Positions 1 through 13,175 of a stretch of DNA of 64,000 nucleotides are shown in pieces. The notes beneath the pieces were generated by a model. That model did not search any database and was not told the origin of the DNA. It was given only the letters and a program-made list of their open reading frames with translations. The stretch's first letter is position 1. Every line of letters starts with the position of its first letter. The stretch is from assembly GCF_024679245.1 (NCBI RefSeq), contig NC_090173.1:25510160-25574159 (forward strand). The letters run 5' to 3'. The translations under genes and the position numbers were made by a program. Source of the DNA: Pseudorasbora parva (lineage: Eukaryota > Chordata > Actinopteri > Cypriniformes > Gobionidae).

Positions 1-1835
1 CAGGAAAGTTTGGACACATTACTATTTTTAATGTTTTTAAAAGAATTTTCTTCTGCTCATGAAGCCTGCATTTATTTGATCAAAAATACAGATTTTTTTT
101 TACAAAAATTGTGATATATTACTACAATTTAAAATATTTGGTTTTTAATGTATTATACTTTAAATGATCATTTATTTCTTTAATGCAAAGCTGAATATTC
201 AGTATCGTTCCTCCAGTCTTCAGTGTCACATGATCCTTCAGAAATCATTCTAATATGTTGATTCATTATGAGTGTTGAAAACAGTTCTGCTGCTTAATAT
301 ATTTGATCAAGAAAAGGTTCAAAAGAACTGCATTTATTCAAAATAAAAACTGATTTTCAAATAATATAAATCTCCTTTACTATCAATTTCTATCAATTTA
401 ACACATCCTTGCTGAATAAAATTATTGATTTATTTCAAAAAAAGAAAGAAAAGAAAAATGACTGACCCCAAATTACTGGCCAGGGCTGCGTTTCCCAAAA
501 GCATCGTAAGCCTAAGTTGATCGTAAAAACGATCGTACGAGTGATCTTAATATTAAGGTCTGTTACCAAAAGCATCGTAACTTAAGTAGCACTTGAAAAT
601 GATCTCTGGAGTAATCGTAAAGCTCTAAGTGTATCGTAAGAAGAGAAAATTATGAGGTCACCTACAGGACAACCGGCAGATTACACATTTAACTTTATTC
701 AAGTGCATTGTGATAATACTATCATTTTTTTTGTTGTTGTTGTTTTTATGAGGGCAGGTAACAAACAAAAAAATACAAATACACATCTGAATTAAATGAC
801 AGAAAAAAAGAAAAAATAATAAAATAAGTAATGTGGAAAATATACTTAAAAAACTGGGAAAAATAGAGATAAACTTATATGAGTTGCTGACGTGCACGAA
901 ACCCAGCCATGTATTGGACATTCCTCTGCAGTGCCCTCTTCCTTTTTGTCAGGCATGCAAAATCCCGCCACTTCTTGCAGAACTTTTTACCCGATCTTTT
1001 AACTAATAATTTAAGTTATAACTTTTAATTTGGTAGCAATGTCCTCCCAGATGTTTTGTTTCTCTTTGTTTGTACGATGCCCTTTAAATCTGTTGAAAAT
1101 AATATCTTTTCCCGTTCCACCTCCTCTAGAAGGATATTGATTTCGTCTTTTTGAAAGGTATCTTTTCTTTTTCTTTTTTTTGTTCAGCCATTTTGTCATT
1201 GCCTCAGCCTGTAGGTAGTTGCTTATTTGCTTATAATATATATAAAAGTTGCTTATAATTATTAGGTGAACCGTTCAGAGGAATCGATTCCATATAAGGT
1301 TATATTTCAGCACTTCACAAATGGACAGCGACTCTTAAGGAGCACTTAGAGCGCGTTATCGCACATTCATGTTAAGTACATTTTTGGGAAACGCACGTGG
1401 AGTTGCTGCGAGTGATCGTAACTTCGCTCGTAGAATGCGCTCTTTATAGCTAAGATACATTGTTATTGGGACACCCGGCCCAGTAGTGTATATTGTTACA
1501 AAAGATTTCTATTTTTAAAACATTTTAAAACTTTTTTTACTTATTTTTATTTTTTACTTTTTATTCATTAAATTATTATAAAAAAGTATCACATGTTGTG
1601 AAAAAACCTGGAGGAACGATACTGAAAATTCAGCTTTGCATCACAGAAATAAATGATCGTTTAAAGTATAATAAATTGAAAACAAATTTTAAATTGTAAT
1701 AATATATCACAATATTTTTTCTGTATTTTTGATCAAATAAATGCAGGCTTGATGAGCAGAAGAAACTTCTTTCAAAAACATTACAACATAATAGTAATGT
1801 GTCCAAACTTTTGGCCTGTTCCGTATATAGCAAAT
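1..1835. repeat. Foldback (long inverted-repeat) element, interrupted
   Basis: The first ~345 bases and about 1500-1835 are inverted copies of each other. For example gaagcctgcatttatttgat near 61 reappears reverse-complemented near 1733, and the outer gtttggacacattact reappears inverted near 1795. Diverged copies lie at about 5285-5650, 27060-27260 and 45775-45925, so it is a dispersed family, probably a non-autonomous DNA transposon. The centre is split by a separate insertion at 484-1480. No coding capacity is seen. Confidence 0.75.
484..1480. mobile_element. Harbinger-like non-autonomous element nested in the foldback repeat
   Basis: The ends form degenerate terminal inverted repeats (ggctgcgtttcccaaaagca on the left, matching the reverse complement of tgttattgggacacccggcc on the right). 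The trinucleotide CAG flanks both ends (481-483 and 1481-1483), consistent with a 3-bp target duplication. A short Lys/Arg-rich minus-strand ORF (1011-1199) ending in WEDIATKLK faintly resembles the Myb/SANT-type accessory protein of Harbinger elements; that resemblance is inference. Internal spacers repeat aagcatcgtaa-like motifs. Confidence 0.55.
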
Positions 1836-2109
1836 AACTTTTATAAAACATCAGATTTATATTTAAATCCGGTTTATTTTTAAATTGCAAGCAAAAATAA
1901 TCAGTGGTGAAAACCATTTACTTGAAGTTACTCAATTCTGATTTCTATTCTTTTTACAGAGAAAACGTCCATTGAAATTAAAGCATGAATGCGTCTTGAA
2001 AAGAAACAACTTTTCTTTGAAACGAAATATTTTTTTAATTAATGTTTTTTGCGTAAAATTGTTAATGTACAACGCTTTGCAACCTTGTTTAATTACCCGC
2101 AAGAAAACC

Positions 2110-2501
2110 TGTCAGGGTAGATAACAGCGAAAAGGACCGAGGACTCAATTGCAGGAGGGAAACAAAGATTTATTAAATGAAATGCAAACATAAACAAAAC
2201 ACCCACGAGGGGGGAAACTAAACTTGAAATAAACTAAACACAAGGAGCAGGAACATAAAGCACACCAAGGAACAGGGTGACATCCAACAACGATCCAGCA
2301 CAGGACTGCAAACACAATGAGATTATAAAGGGAACAAACAAGGCAGGTAATGAGGGAGAACAGGTGGGGCAAATTAACCAATAATCAGATAACAAGAAGG
2401 GCGGGGTTGACAGTTGACCGGAGACATGACAAACACAAGCACAGGGTCAGAAGTGACAAAAACACAACATGTGCTACACAAGACATGACAGACATGTGAC
2501 A
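2110..2501 (-). repeat. LTR (3' LTR of the minus-oriented element)
   Basis: 392 bp, nearly identical to 3831-4222. On the minus strand it contains the TATAA-type box and AATAAA polyadenylation signal expected of an LTR. It is preceded by the AAACC target duplication. Confidence 0.9.
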
Positions 2502-2512
2502 TAACCCCCTCC

Positions 2513-3814
2513 CTACGGAGCAGCTACCAGACGCTCCACCAGAAAACACAAACACTTGATAATGGGAAACAGACTGAGCAGGTGTAACAGTCCAGCAAGT
2601 CCTAGAAAGGACCAGGAAGGGAATGATGCACCAGGGCTAGTTAGGCCAATCAAACCCCTAGCAGATGACCAGGGCGGGACGGGAGGGATGGACCAGAGAG
2701 GAACTGACCAGGGTGGGACGGGAGGGATGGACCAGAGAGGAACTGACCAGGGTGGGACGGGAGGGATGGACCAGGGAGGAACTGACCAGGGTGGGACGGG
2801 AGGGATGGACCAGAGAGGAACTGACCAGGGTGGGACGGGAGGGATGGACCAGGGAGGAACTGACCAGGGTGGGATGGGAGGGATGGACAAGGGAGGGATG
2901 GACCAGGCGGGTTCCAGTCTCTCTAGAAGCCAGGGCGGGTCGGGCGGGTCTGGATCCCTGGCAGGACGCCAGGGCAGCGTGCACAGTTCAGTGGGCGTTC
3001 TCTCTGGACTCGAGACAAGAAGCCTAGTCATCCCTGGGCGCTGCTCGGGGGCTGGAGCCTTCCCTGGGCGCTGCTCGGGGGCTGGAGCCTTCCCTGGGCG
3101 CTGCTCGGGGGCTGGAGCCTTCCCTGGGCGCTGCTCGGGGGCTGGAGCCTTCCCTGGGCGCTGCTCGGGGGCTGGAGCCTTCCCTGGGCGCTGCTCGGGG
3201 GCTGGAGCCTTCCCTGGGCGCTGCTCGGGGGCTGGAGCCTTCCCTGGGCGCTGCTCGGGGGCTGGAGCCTTCCCTGGGCGCTGCTCGGGGGCTGGAGCCT
3301 TCCCTGGGCGCTGCTCGGGGGCTGGAGCCTTCCCTGGGCGCTGCTCGGGGGCTGGAGCCTTCCCTGGGCGCTGCTCGGGGGCTGGAGCCTTCCCTGGGCG
3401 CTGCTCGGGGGCTGGAGCCTTCCCTGGGCGCTGCTCGGGGGCTGGAGCCTTCCCTGGGCGCTGCTCGGGGGCTGGAGCCTTCCCTGGGCGCTGCTCGGGG
3501 GCTGGCCATGGCAGGGCAATGCACTTAGGCAACTCTGGGATATCCTCCAGGATGATCAAGGGCTGCTCTGTAACAACCTCCGTAACACCGGCAGTCTGCT
3601 CTGGGATGGCCTCTGAAGTGCCAAAAGGCCTGGAGGAAGCCCTGTGCTTATTCCAAGCACGCAGCACAGCCAAAACATAGAAGCCCAACACCGCCCTCTT
3701 GGCCAGGTCCGGACTGACAGGATCAGTCTCTGCGCCTGCGAGCACCATCGGGTCCTCCTGGACCACCAGACTTGCACTCACCGAAGTCAAGTCCTTCCTC
3801 CGCTGAGTCCTCAT
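2513..3814 (-). CDS. Repetitive proline-rich ORF filling the interior of the LTR element (433 aa)
   Basis: The frame opens 17 bases inside the 5' LTR boundary and closes at the purine tract, so it occupies essentially the whole interior. Residues ~1-105 are non-repetitive (begins MRTQRRKDL, with a hydrophobic AVLGFYVLAVLRAW stretch). About 15 identical copies of the decapeptide GKAPAPEQRP follow, then a unique linker, then a 13-residue repeat rich in PPWSVPxWSIPPV, then a hydrophobic C-terminus. I recognise no gag, protease or envelope motif. Both repeat units (30 and 39 bp) are multiples of three, which keeps several frames open, so length alone is weak proof of coding. Position and the non-repetitive ends argue for a real element-encoded protein of unknown function. 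Confidence 0.5.
   Translation of the reverse strand: MRTQRRKDLTSVSASLVVQEDPMVLAGAETDPVSPDLAKRAVLGFYVLAVLRAWNKHRASSRPFGTSEAIPEQTAGVTEVVTEQPLIILEDIPELPKCIALPWPAPEQRPGKAPAPEQRPGKAPAPEQRPGKAPAPEQRPGKAPAPEQRPGKAPAPEQRPGKAPAPEQRPGKAPAPEQRPGKAPAPEQRPGKAPAPEQRPGKAPAPEQRPGKAPAPEQRPGKAPAPEQRPGKAPAPEQRPGKAPAPEQRPGKAPAPEQRPGMTRLLVSSPERTPTELCTLPWRPARDPDPPDPPWLLERLEPAWSIPPLSIPPIPPWSVPPWSIPPVPPWSVPLWSIPPVPPWSVPPWSIPPVPPWSVPLWSIPPVPPWSVPLWSIPPVPPWSSARGLIGLTSPGASFPSWSFLGLAGLLHLLSLFPIIKCLCFLVERLVAAP
2673..2890. repeat. 39-bp minisatellite
   Basis: About five to six tandem copies of a 39-bp unit containing gggatggaccagagaggaac, with small variants (agagagg/agggagg). It encodes the 13-residue Trp/Pro repeat of the minus-strand ORF. 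Confidence 0.9.
3031..3510. repeat. 30-bp minisatellite, 16 nearly identical copies
   Basis: Sixteen tandem 30-bp units beginning tccctgggcgctgctcgggg. Fifteen are identical base for base and the last one changes only in its final bases. The absence of variants points to very recent amplification or homogenisation. Confidence 0.95.
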
Positions 3815-3830
3815 TAAGGCTGGATCGTTA

Positions 3831-4222
3831 TGTCAGGGTAGATAACAGTGAAAAGGACCGAGGACTCAATTGCAGGAGGGAAACAAAGATTTATTAAATG
3901 AAATGCAAACATAAACAAAACACCCACGAGGGGGGAAACTAAACTTGAAATAAACTAAACACAAGGAGCAAGAACATAAAGCACACCAAGGAACAGGGTG
4001 ACATCCAACAACGATCCAGCACAGGACTGCAAACACAAGGAGATTATAAAGGGAACAAACAAGGCAGGTAATGAGGGAGAACAGGTGGGGCAAATTAACC
4101 AATAATCAGATAACAAGAAGGGCGGGGTTGACAGTTGACCGGAGACATGACAAACACAAGCACAGGGTCAGAAGTGACAAAAACACAACATGTGCTACAC
4201 AAGACATGACAGACATGTGACA
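3831..4222 (-). repeat. LTR (5' LTR of the minus-oriented element)
   Basis: 392 bp, differing from the partner LTR at about three noticed positions. It is followed by the second AAACC copy. The interior begins immediately beyond it on the minus strand, with an ATG 17 bases in. Confidence 0.9.
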
Positions 4223-6073
4223 AAACCTCTACAGAATGGTTGTCATAAATGTTACCAGATTATTGGTTGATTTTTCAAATATTACATGGCTGTATTCTTA
4301 GTGCTAACAGTCAAAAATAAAAATAAATATTGAAATATCTTTGGTGATATCATTTTTTTAGTTCTTACTGAGAGTCCTCCATAAAAAAGTAAGTTACGTT
4401 TTTAATTAGCAGGTATAAGGTCAACTAACATTCATAGCATAATACTCACCACTCACTACTCTTGAGTACTTTTAAAATGGCTACTTTTTACTCCTACTTT
4501 GAGTAGTATTTAGGACAGGTACTTTTACTCTACTTAAATTTTTTGACAAGTAACAGTACTTCTACTTGAGTATGCTTTTTCAGTACTCTTTCCACCATTG
4601 CATATGGCTAAATCGAAAGAGATTAAATGTTGAAATTAAGTCTGTTTTATGGGTTTTTGTGCAAGATGGAAACCGGGAGACTTGATAGTGTGTAATAGTG
4701 TTTAATGTTCAATTATGTTAGAATTATTTGAAAATTTTAAATTACAGTGAGTTACCATTGTGGAGAAGAGTGGACCATTTTCTTAGGCTTTGGACTGATA
4801 CAGTTATTTTTATAACAGCTTTTCTTCAGGTGCTCTTAATGCTTAGCATTTTAGATGTTAATGTGTGCTATTGCTATAGCTAAAAGTTTGTTAACTAACT
4901 AGTACAGTCTTATAAATCAGTTGTATTATGTTAAAATATATGATAATGAATTGGATGCCTGAATCATGTCAGGAAGCCATATAAAATTAATTTTAAGATT
5001 ACTTAACTAGGTCACTTAATTCCATGATGTTGAAGTTACAGTATATGAACAAATTATATTTGTTTAACTTAACTGATTCATGTAGGACCGATGTAAATCA
5101 TGTAAATCTAATTTAGTTTTTTTTCACTGTGTGTAAAATGGGATTAGTTGAGTGTTACATAAGCAAAAATCTGAGAGGGCACATGGATCATTTTCATAGC
5201 GCATGATGCTTCTATGTCATTTCTGTCAACTGGGTCTCAGATGTTTCTCTTAAAAATGATTTTAAATAAAATGAAGAGATCACTTCAACACAAATTGTTA
5301 TTGACACATTATTCAAAAGTTTGGGGTTGGTAAGATTTTATGATCAGCAAGGCTGCATTTATTTTATCGAAAAAAAAGTTTTAAAAAAAGTAATATTGTG
5401 AAATATTATTACAATTATTTAATATAACTGTTTTCTGTTTTTAATATTGTAAAATGTCATTTATTCCTGTGATGTTGAATTTTTAGCATAATTTCTCCAG
5501 TTTTCAGAGTTACATGATCCTTCAGAAATCATTATAATATGATGATTTGATGCTCAAGAAGAATGTATTAGTATTATTATTAACAGTTGCTGCTTTTATA
5601 ACAATATAAATGCTTTGACTGTCACTTTTAAACAATAGAATGCATTCATGCTAAATCAAAATATAATAAATATAATAATATATATATTTTTTTTTACTGA
5701 CAATAATCTTTTAAACGCTAGTGCAGGATAATACAATATGGATCATTTTAATAATATGGATAGTTAGCACAGATAATTTAGTTGCATGAGAAATGTTTGC
5801 ATTTATATCAACATTTTTGAATTTCATCCAGTTAATGCATTGGGAGTAATGCAAGTTAAGTAATCAGATTAGTTTTTCCTAAGTAACAGTATTTCATTAC
5901 TTTTAAATTTACAACAAAATATCTGAGTTACATTTTTAAAAACATCTCACGTTACTTTGTTTTTTTCATTGAGCTCACTGTTTTCACCTCTCCTGTCCCC
6001 ATGTTGAGAGAAATTGTGTTTGTTGTGTAAAGATGATGATTATTGTTATATACTTTATGTATTGTATGTATGG
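4223..6073. repeat. AT-rich stretch made of repeat fragments
   Basis: No gene is seen. About 4440-4600 is a fragment rich in gagtacttt/actcta blocks of the kind found in fish hAT-like elements. About 4620-5160 is a repeat whose inverted, diverged copy lies at 16310-16880. About 5285-5650 is a diverged copy of the foldback family at the window start. About 5830-5960 carries agtaatca/taacagta blocks that seem to resume at 8990-9080 beyond the Tc1 and MITE insertions. Confidence 0.5.
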
Positions 6074-7625
6074 ACAGTGCCTTGCGAAATTATTCGGCCC
6101 CCTTGAACTTTGCGACCTTTTGCCAAATTTCAGGCTTCAAACATAATGATATGAAACTGTAATTTTTTGTGAAGTATCAACAACAAGAGGGACACAATCA
6201 AGAGGTGGAACGAAATTTATTGGATATTTCAAACTTTTTTAACAAATCAAAAACTGAAAAATTGGGCGTGCAAAATTATTCGGCCCCCTTAAGTTAATAC
6301 TTTGTAGCGCCACCTTTTGCTGCGATTACAGCTGCAAGTCGCTTGGGGTATGTCTCTATCAGTTTTGCACAGCGAGAGACTAAAAGTTTTGCCCATTCCT
6401 CCTTGCAGAACAGCTCGAGCTCAGTGAGGTTGGATGGAGAGCGTTTGTGAACAGCAGTTTTCAGTTCTTTCCACAGACTCTCGATTGGATTCAGGTCTGG
6501 ACTTTGACTTGGCCATTCTAACACCTGGATATGTTTATTTTTGAACCATTTCATTGTAGATTTTGCTTTATGTTTTGGATCATTGTCTTGTTGGAAGACA
6601 AATCTCCGTCCCAATCTCGGGTCTTTTGCAGACTCCATCAGGTTTTCTTCCAGAATAATCCTGTATTTGGCTACATCCATCTTCCCATCAATTTTAACCA
6701 TCTTCCCTGTCCCTGCTGAAGAAAAGCAGGCCCACACCATGATGCTGCCACCACCATGTTTGACAGTGGGGATGGTGTGTTCAGGGTGATGAGCTGTGTT
6801 GTTTTTACGCCAACATAACGTTTTGCATTGTTGCCAAAAATTTCTATTTTGGTTTCATCTGACCAGAGCACCTTCTTCCACATGTTTGGTGTGTCTCCTA
6901 GGTGGCTTGTGGCAAACTTTAAACTAAACTTTTTATGGATATCTTTAAGAAAAGGCTTTCTTCTTGCCACTCTTCCAGAAAGGCCAGATTTGTGCAGTAT
7001 ACGACTGATTCTTGTCCTATGGACAGAGTCTCCCACCTCTGCAGTTCATCCGGAGTGATCATGGACCTCTTGGCTGCATCTCTGATCAGTCTTCTCCTTG
7101 TATGAGCTGAAAGTTTAGAGGGACGGCCAGGTCTTGGTAGATTTGCAGTGGTCTGATACTCCTTGCACAGTGCTCCTTGGGATGTTTAAAGCTTGGGAAA
7201 TCTTTTTGTATCCAAATCCGGCTTTAAACTTCTACACAATAGTATCTCGGACCAGCCTGGTGTGTTCCTTGTTCTTCATGATGCTCTCTGCACTTTAAAG
7301 GGACCTCTGAGACTATCACAGCATTTATACGGAGACTTGATTACACACAGGTGGAGTCTATTTATCATCATTAGTCATTTAGGTCAACATTGGATCATTC
7401 AGAGATCCTCACTGAACTTCTGGAGAGTTTGCTGCACTGAAGGTAAAGGGGCTGAATAATTTTGCACGCCCAGTTATTCAGTTTTTGATTTGTTAAAAGT
7501 GTTTGAAATATCCAATAAATTTCATTCCACTTCATGATTGTGTCCCACTTGTTGTTGATTCTTCACAAAAATGACAGTTTTATATCATTATGTTTGAAGC
7601 CTGAAATGTGGCAAAAGGTCGCAAA
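6074..7625 (-). mobile_element. Tc1/mariner-like transposon, right end lost
   Basis: The left terminal repeat acagtgccttgcgaaattat and the stretch tcaggcttcaaacataatga recur inverted near 7590-7620. The right end stops at the gcaaaggtcgc-like block and the outermost ~40 bases are missing, cut by the MITE that starts at 7626. It encloses a broken minus-strand transposase. The Tc1 family moves by cut-and-paste with a DDE transposase; this copy is inactive. Confidence 0.85.
6292..7290 (-). pseudogene. Tc1-like transposase pseudogene
   Basis: Minus-strand reading pieces show the N-terminal helix-turn-helix region (around 7290-7100, with stops), then a frame from 7036 with WSDETKIEIFG, the first catalytic Asp region. 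After a frameshift near 6700 a second frame runs to 6294 with FQQDNDPKHKAK (second Asp) and WPSQSPDLNPIESLWKELK (third catalytic position), ending AAKGGATKY. The order matches Tc1 DDE transposases. At least one frameshift and several stops make it non-functional. Confidence 0.9.
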
Positions 7626-8593
7626 GGCCCAATTTTAACAATCTGAGCACGTGGTCTGAAGCATATGATGCAGGTGCATTTAGGATAAGGATGGAAAGGG
7701 TTGTCCCTAGTCTGTTAATGAGTCATGGGTGGGTTTTGGGCGTGACATGCAAATAAACCAATCAGAGTGTCAGCTCCCATTCCCTTTAAAAGCTAGTTGC
7801 ACTTGGACTATGGCAGGATTGATATATACATGGAGGAACTTGCAAGAGGAAATGCTTCTCCAGAGAGGAATCCTTTTATTTTTAATTTGTGAAAATGTTT
7901 GTGTGTTATGTCCTTGTGTGTGTAATAATCAGAGTCTACACACGTTGTGCACCAGCATAATGTAATTGGTGCATGTTATTAACACAAACAATACTGCGCT
8001 ATTGACTTTAGGGGCCTATCATACCCGGTGCAATGTGACGCCAGGTGCTAATTTCAGCCCGATGCAGGTTTTTTTTTTTTGTCATCCAGCGTCATGTTGT
8101 TTAAAAAGCAAATGCATTTGCGCCCATTTGTGCACCCATTTGGTCATGCTGGTCTGAAAACGAGGTGTGTTCAGCCACATATTGGCGTGTTGCTATTTCA
8201 AGTCAACTAAAACCGGCTACCCCATTGACCAATAAAAACTTGGTTTGAAGTCAATAGGCAAGTATTCTTTTAGTTATTTAAAGATCACGTTAGTAATACA
8301 CACAAAGGGACCCGCAGCAGCACACAAATATTTTTAAATATTCAAATCAGAAGGATTGCTCTCTGGAGAAGAGTTTAATCTTTCCGCTCACCAATTCTGC
8401 CACGTAAACAACGAATCGCCATGGTGCAAGATGAGACTAGTTTGGTTTGGAGACTCATTGGTTTAGTGTATGTTACACCGAAAACACACTCATGACTCAT
8501 TAACAGACTATTTTGGACCATGCGGCTGGTGTGCTGGTATTGCACCTGCGCCATGTGCTTCAGACCATGTGTTCAGATTGTTAAAATAGGGCC
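7626..8593. mobile_element. MITE X with ATTTTAACAATCTGA ends
   Basis: Left end ggcccaattttaacaatctg and right end cagattgttaaaatagggcc are inverted copies. The similarity continues inward (tctgaagc..caggtgca, and tctgttaatgagtcatg near 7712 and inverted near 8490). It has no coding potential and truncates the Tc1-like element to its left. Confidence 0.75.
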
Positions 8594-8790
8594 CTTAACC
8601 AGGTTTTTGTTGGTCAATGGCGCAGTCATTTTCAAACCAGCACGCCTTGGGCAAACAGATGGGCGCGAGTGCATTTGCTATTTATACGTGGCACTGGATG
8701 TGAAATTTATGCGTACTGAAACAAGCAAAAAACACTTGTGTGTCGCAGCTGACTTTGCATTGTGCCAAGTGTATGATAGGGGGCCCTATG
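8008..8790. mobile_element. MITE Y with GGGGCC..CTATCATAC ends, interleaved with MITE X
   Basis: Left end ggggcctatcatacccggtg and right end tgtatgatagggggcccta are inverted copies, and internal blocks also pair inverted (ggtctgaaaacgaggtgtgt near 8150 with tcattttcaaaccagca near 8630). Its left end lies inside X and its right end outside X, so the two terminal-repeat pairs are interleaved rather than nested. Confidence 0.65.
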
Positions 8791-8793
8791 TAT

Positions 8794-9354
8794 GTACTTT
8801 AATAATATACTTTTAGCTAAAAGGTTTGTTTGAACCCTCTTCTGTACAGGTGTGAATTTGCATTTATTTCCGCCTTAGAGGCTTATTCGTTTAACTTTTG
8901 TTGTGAAAAGGCCATAAGAATGTTTATTTATTTTTATTAAAAAACAAACTAGCAAGCTCAGGTGAGAAAAAGTAAGCAAAAATAACACAGCACATTACTT
9001 TGCATAAAAAGTAACATAGTAACAAAAAAAGTTACTTTTTTACGGAGTCACACAATATTGTAAAGCATTACTTGAGACAAAGCACATTTTTATTTTGATT
9101 AAAGATTAAATTCTTAATGTGCTCATTTCATTAAAAAAAAATTGTAAATCATGTATAGTAAATACTGCCATATTCCATTAAAAAATAAGAACTGTCAATT
9201 TTGACTTCATGGGGATAAAATGGCCCTGATATGTCACTAGACATTAAGAAATCATGTTAATTTCAAATACTTCACTGACAGCAGTAGTTTGGCCAGGATA
9301 TTGTCATTTAAAAGTTGTTGTTGATATCTCAACATTTTTCTGTTTGTCCTCTAG
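8794..9354. other. Non-coding, probable last intron of asphd2-like gene
   Basis: AT-rich with a poly-T/A-rich hAT-like remnant at about 8990-9080 (repeated agtaac/gttactt blocks). It ends in a pyrimidine tract and the CTAG acceptor just before the coding exon at 9355. No other coding exon of that gene was found to the left within the window. Confidence 0.5.
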
Positions 9355-9464
9355 GCGGAGCTGAAGATGGTCCCCGAATTATCTTCAGCGTGGACCTGTG
9401 GCATCCTAACGTGGCTGCAGCGGAAAGACAAGCTCTTGACTACATCTTCGCCCCTGAGCAGTAA
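9355..9464 (+). CDS. asphd2: Aspartate beta-hydroxylase domain-containing protein, C-terminal exon (partial)
   Basis: After a CTAG acceptor, and entering on the last two bases of a codon, the frame reads [18 protein letters not shown] followed by [17 protein letters not shown] and a TAA at 9462. This matches the recalled C-terminal end of ASPHD1/ASPHD2, which are single-pass membrane proteins with an Asp/Asn beta-hydroxylase-type (2-oxoglutarate/Fe dioxygenase fold) domain of unproven substrate. Only this last exon is visible; the rest must lie left of the window. ASPHD2 is preferred over ASPHD1 because the PITPNB-like gene downstream fits human 22q12, where ASPHD2 lies; that choice is inference. 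Confidence 0.85.
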
Positions 9465-10020
9465 TTCCCAGGATGCACTGGTCAAACCCAGAAAATGTCG
9501 TTTTAAAGTTCGCAAAACATCTTTTGGTTTAGTTGAAAGTTCATATTGAGGATATTTATGATTAACTACCACATATTTAATGTGTCTCTGATCAAGCGAT
9601 GCTTTAGTCAAAGTAGTTCAATCAGAACTCTTGAGCCCTGAGCACACAGATACTGTGATGACATGCGAACAATTTCCAAACTTCATATCTACATTTGACT
9701 TGTGCCTGCCTTGATAATCCCGCGCTCCTGTTCTATCGTTTTTGTGCCTGATTTCTCTTCCTGACCTCTCTGATGTATACTGTGATACATGGTTCTCCGT
9801 AAATACTGTACAAGCGAATCACGGCTATGCTATAAATCTTGTTTTATCTCATCAGATGCCAATTTATTTTCAGCCCTGTGAAGCACACTGAAGACAGCAT
9901 ACTGTAAATGACCGGACTATTTGCATGCGTCGTGAAAATATTGATTGTGTTGCCAACAATGCACTTGATGACTGTCCTGCATATCAAGTATGTATTCATC
10001 TGAGTTCAAATAAAACATTT
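9465..10020 (+). other. Probable 3'UTR of asphd2-like gene
   Basis: Non-repetitive sequence following the stop, ending shortly after an AATAAA at 10009-10014. No ORF of note. Confidence 0.6.
10009..10014 (+). terminator. Polyadenylation signal AATAAA
   Basis: Canonical hexamer about 545 bases past the asphd2-like stop codon, followed by a T-rich stretch. Confidence 0.55.
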
Positions 10021-12410
<2,390 letters not shown>

Positions 12411-12512
12411 TAGGAGCTGCTGACTGACAGGGAGAAAGGTTTGTTCTTGCTCTGAATCAAAGAACAAAAGAGAGTTGGCTGACAGAAGCAGCACAAAGCA
12501 GAACAAAACTAA

Positions 12513-12563
12513 AGAGGACCGACCTTCTTCCACTCCTTGTGGACAGAGCAGCTGAGAGAACAG
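12513..12563 (+). other. Candidate upstream exon end of the CaBP gene
   Basis: A CAG|GTGAGG donor ends at 12563. Spliced to 13612 in phase, this piece reads RGPTFFHSLWTEQLREQ and then [16 protein letters not shown]. That loosely parallels the GPACIFLRKG.. segment that precedes EF-hand 1 in CaBPs. However a TAA at 12510-12512 closes the frame and there is no ATG in between, so either it is 5'UTR, the start lies in another unidentified exon, or a non-AUG start is used. Confidence 0.35.
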
Positions 12564-13109
12564 GTGAGGGAATGTTTGTTAGAAACTTTGCAATAACTGT
12601 TTTATGGGTCTATTTTAATGTTATCTTACTACATATTCTATGCATATTACTAAGGTTTTATATATTCAATATATTTAAATATTTAAAAAATATATGTATA
12701 ATATTTTTTTCATTTATTCTTTATTAACATACTATATATTATAATAGATACAACTTATAATTCGTATTCATAATACATAAAACAAAAAACATGAAAAATA
12801 CTTTGAATAACAGTTAATTTAGGGAATGTTTATGGACTGTAAAAATAATTCAGGTCTCCAATTGAAAATTGTCTAGTGACTGATAACATCTAAACATCTA
12901 AATTAAATTGCATAAATTCACAGAAATTTAGTTTGGCCAACTAAAATTTTTGTGTGATAATGTGCATAATTTGAAATTTATTAAAGACAAACAGAAGACA
13001 CAGAAGAGGCTGTCAAATATGAGTCTGGGGCCGGCGTGCATTTTCCTAAGAGGATCTAAAAATATTGTAAGTCTTTTTGGCTTATTATAAATTTTACAAA
13101 CATACACAG

Positions 13110-13175
<66 letters not shown>

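Larger units (their letters stand above)
2110..4222 (-). mobile_element. Young non-autonomous LTR retrotransposon
   Basis: Two 392-bp direct repeats (2110-2501 and 3831-4222) bound a 1.3-kb interior, and the whole unit is flanked by the 5-bp duplication AAACC (2105-2109 and 4223-4227). I see only about three differences between the LTRs, so the insertion is recent. Orientation is minus: read that way each LTR starts TGTCAC and ends CTGACA, with a TATAA-like box and an AATAAA signal, and a purine tract (complement of 2504-2513) sits just before the 3' LTR. The interior has no gag, protease, RT or integrase. It carries one long repetitive ORF instead, so this is a TRIM/LARD-like element dependent on a relative. 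Confidence 0.9.

Noticed and set aside
2556..3680. 374-codon plus-strand ORF in the LTR element
   Set aside because: Opposite to the LTR orientation (TATA, poly-A, purine tract are minus) and kept open only by repeats whose length is a multiple of three.
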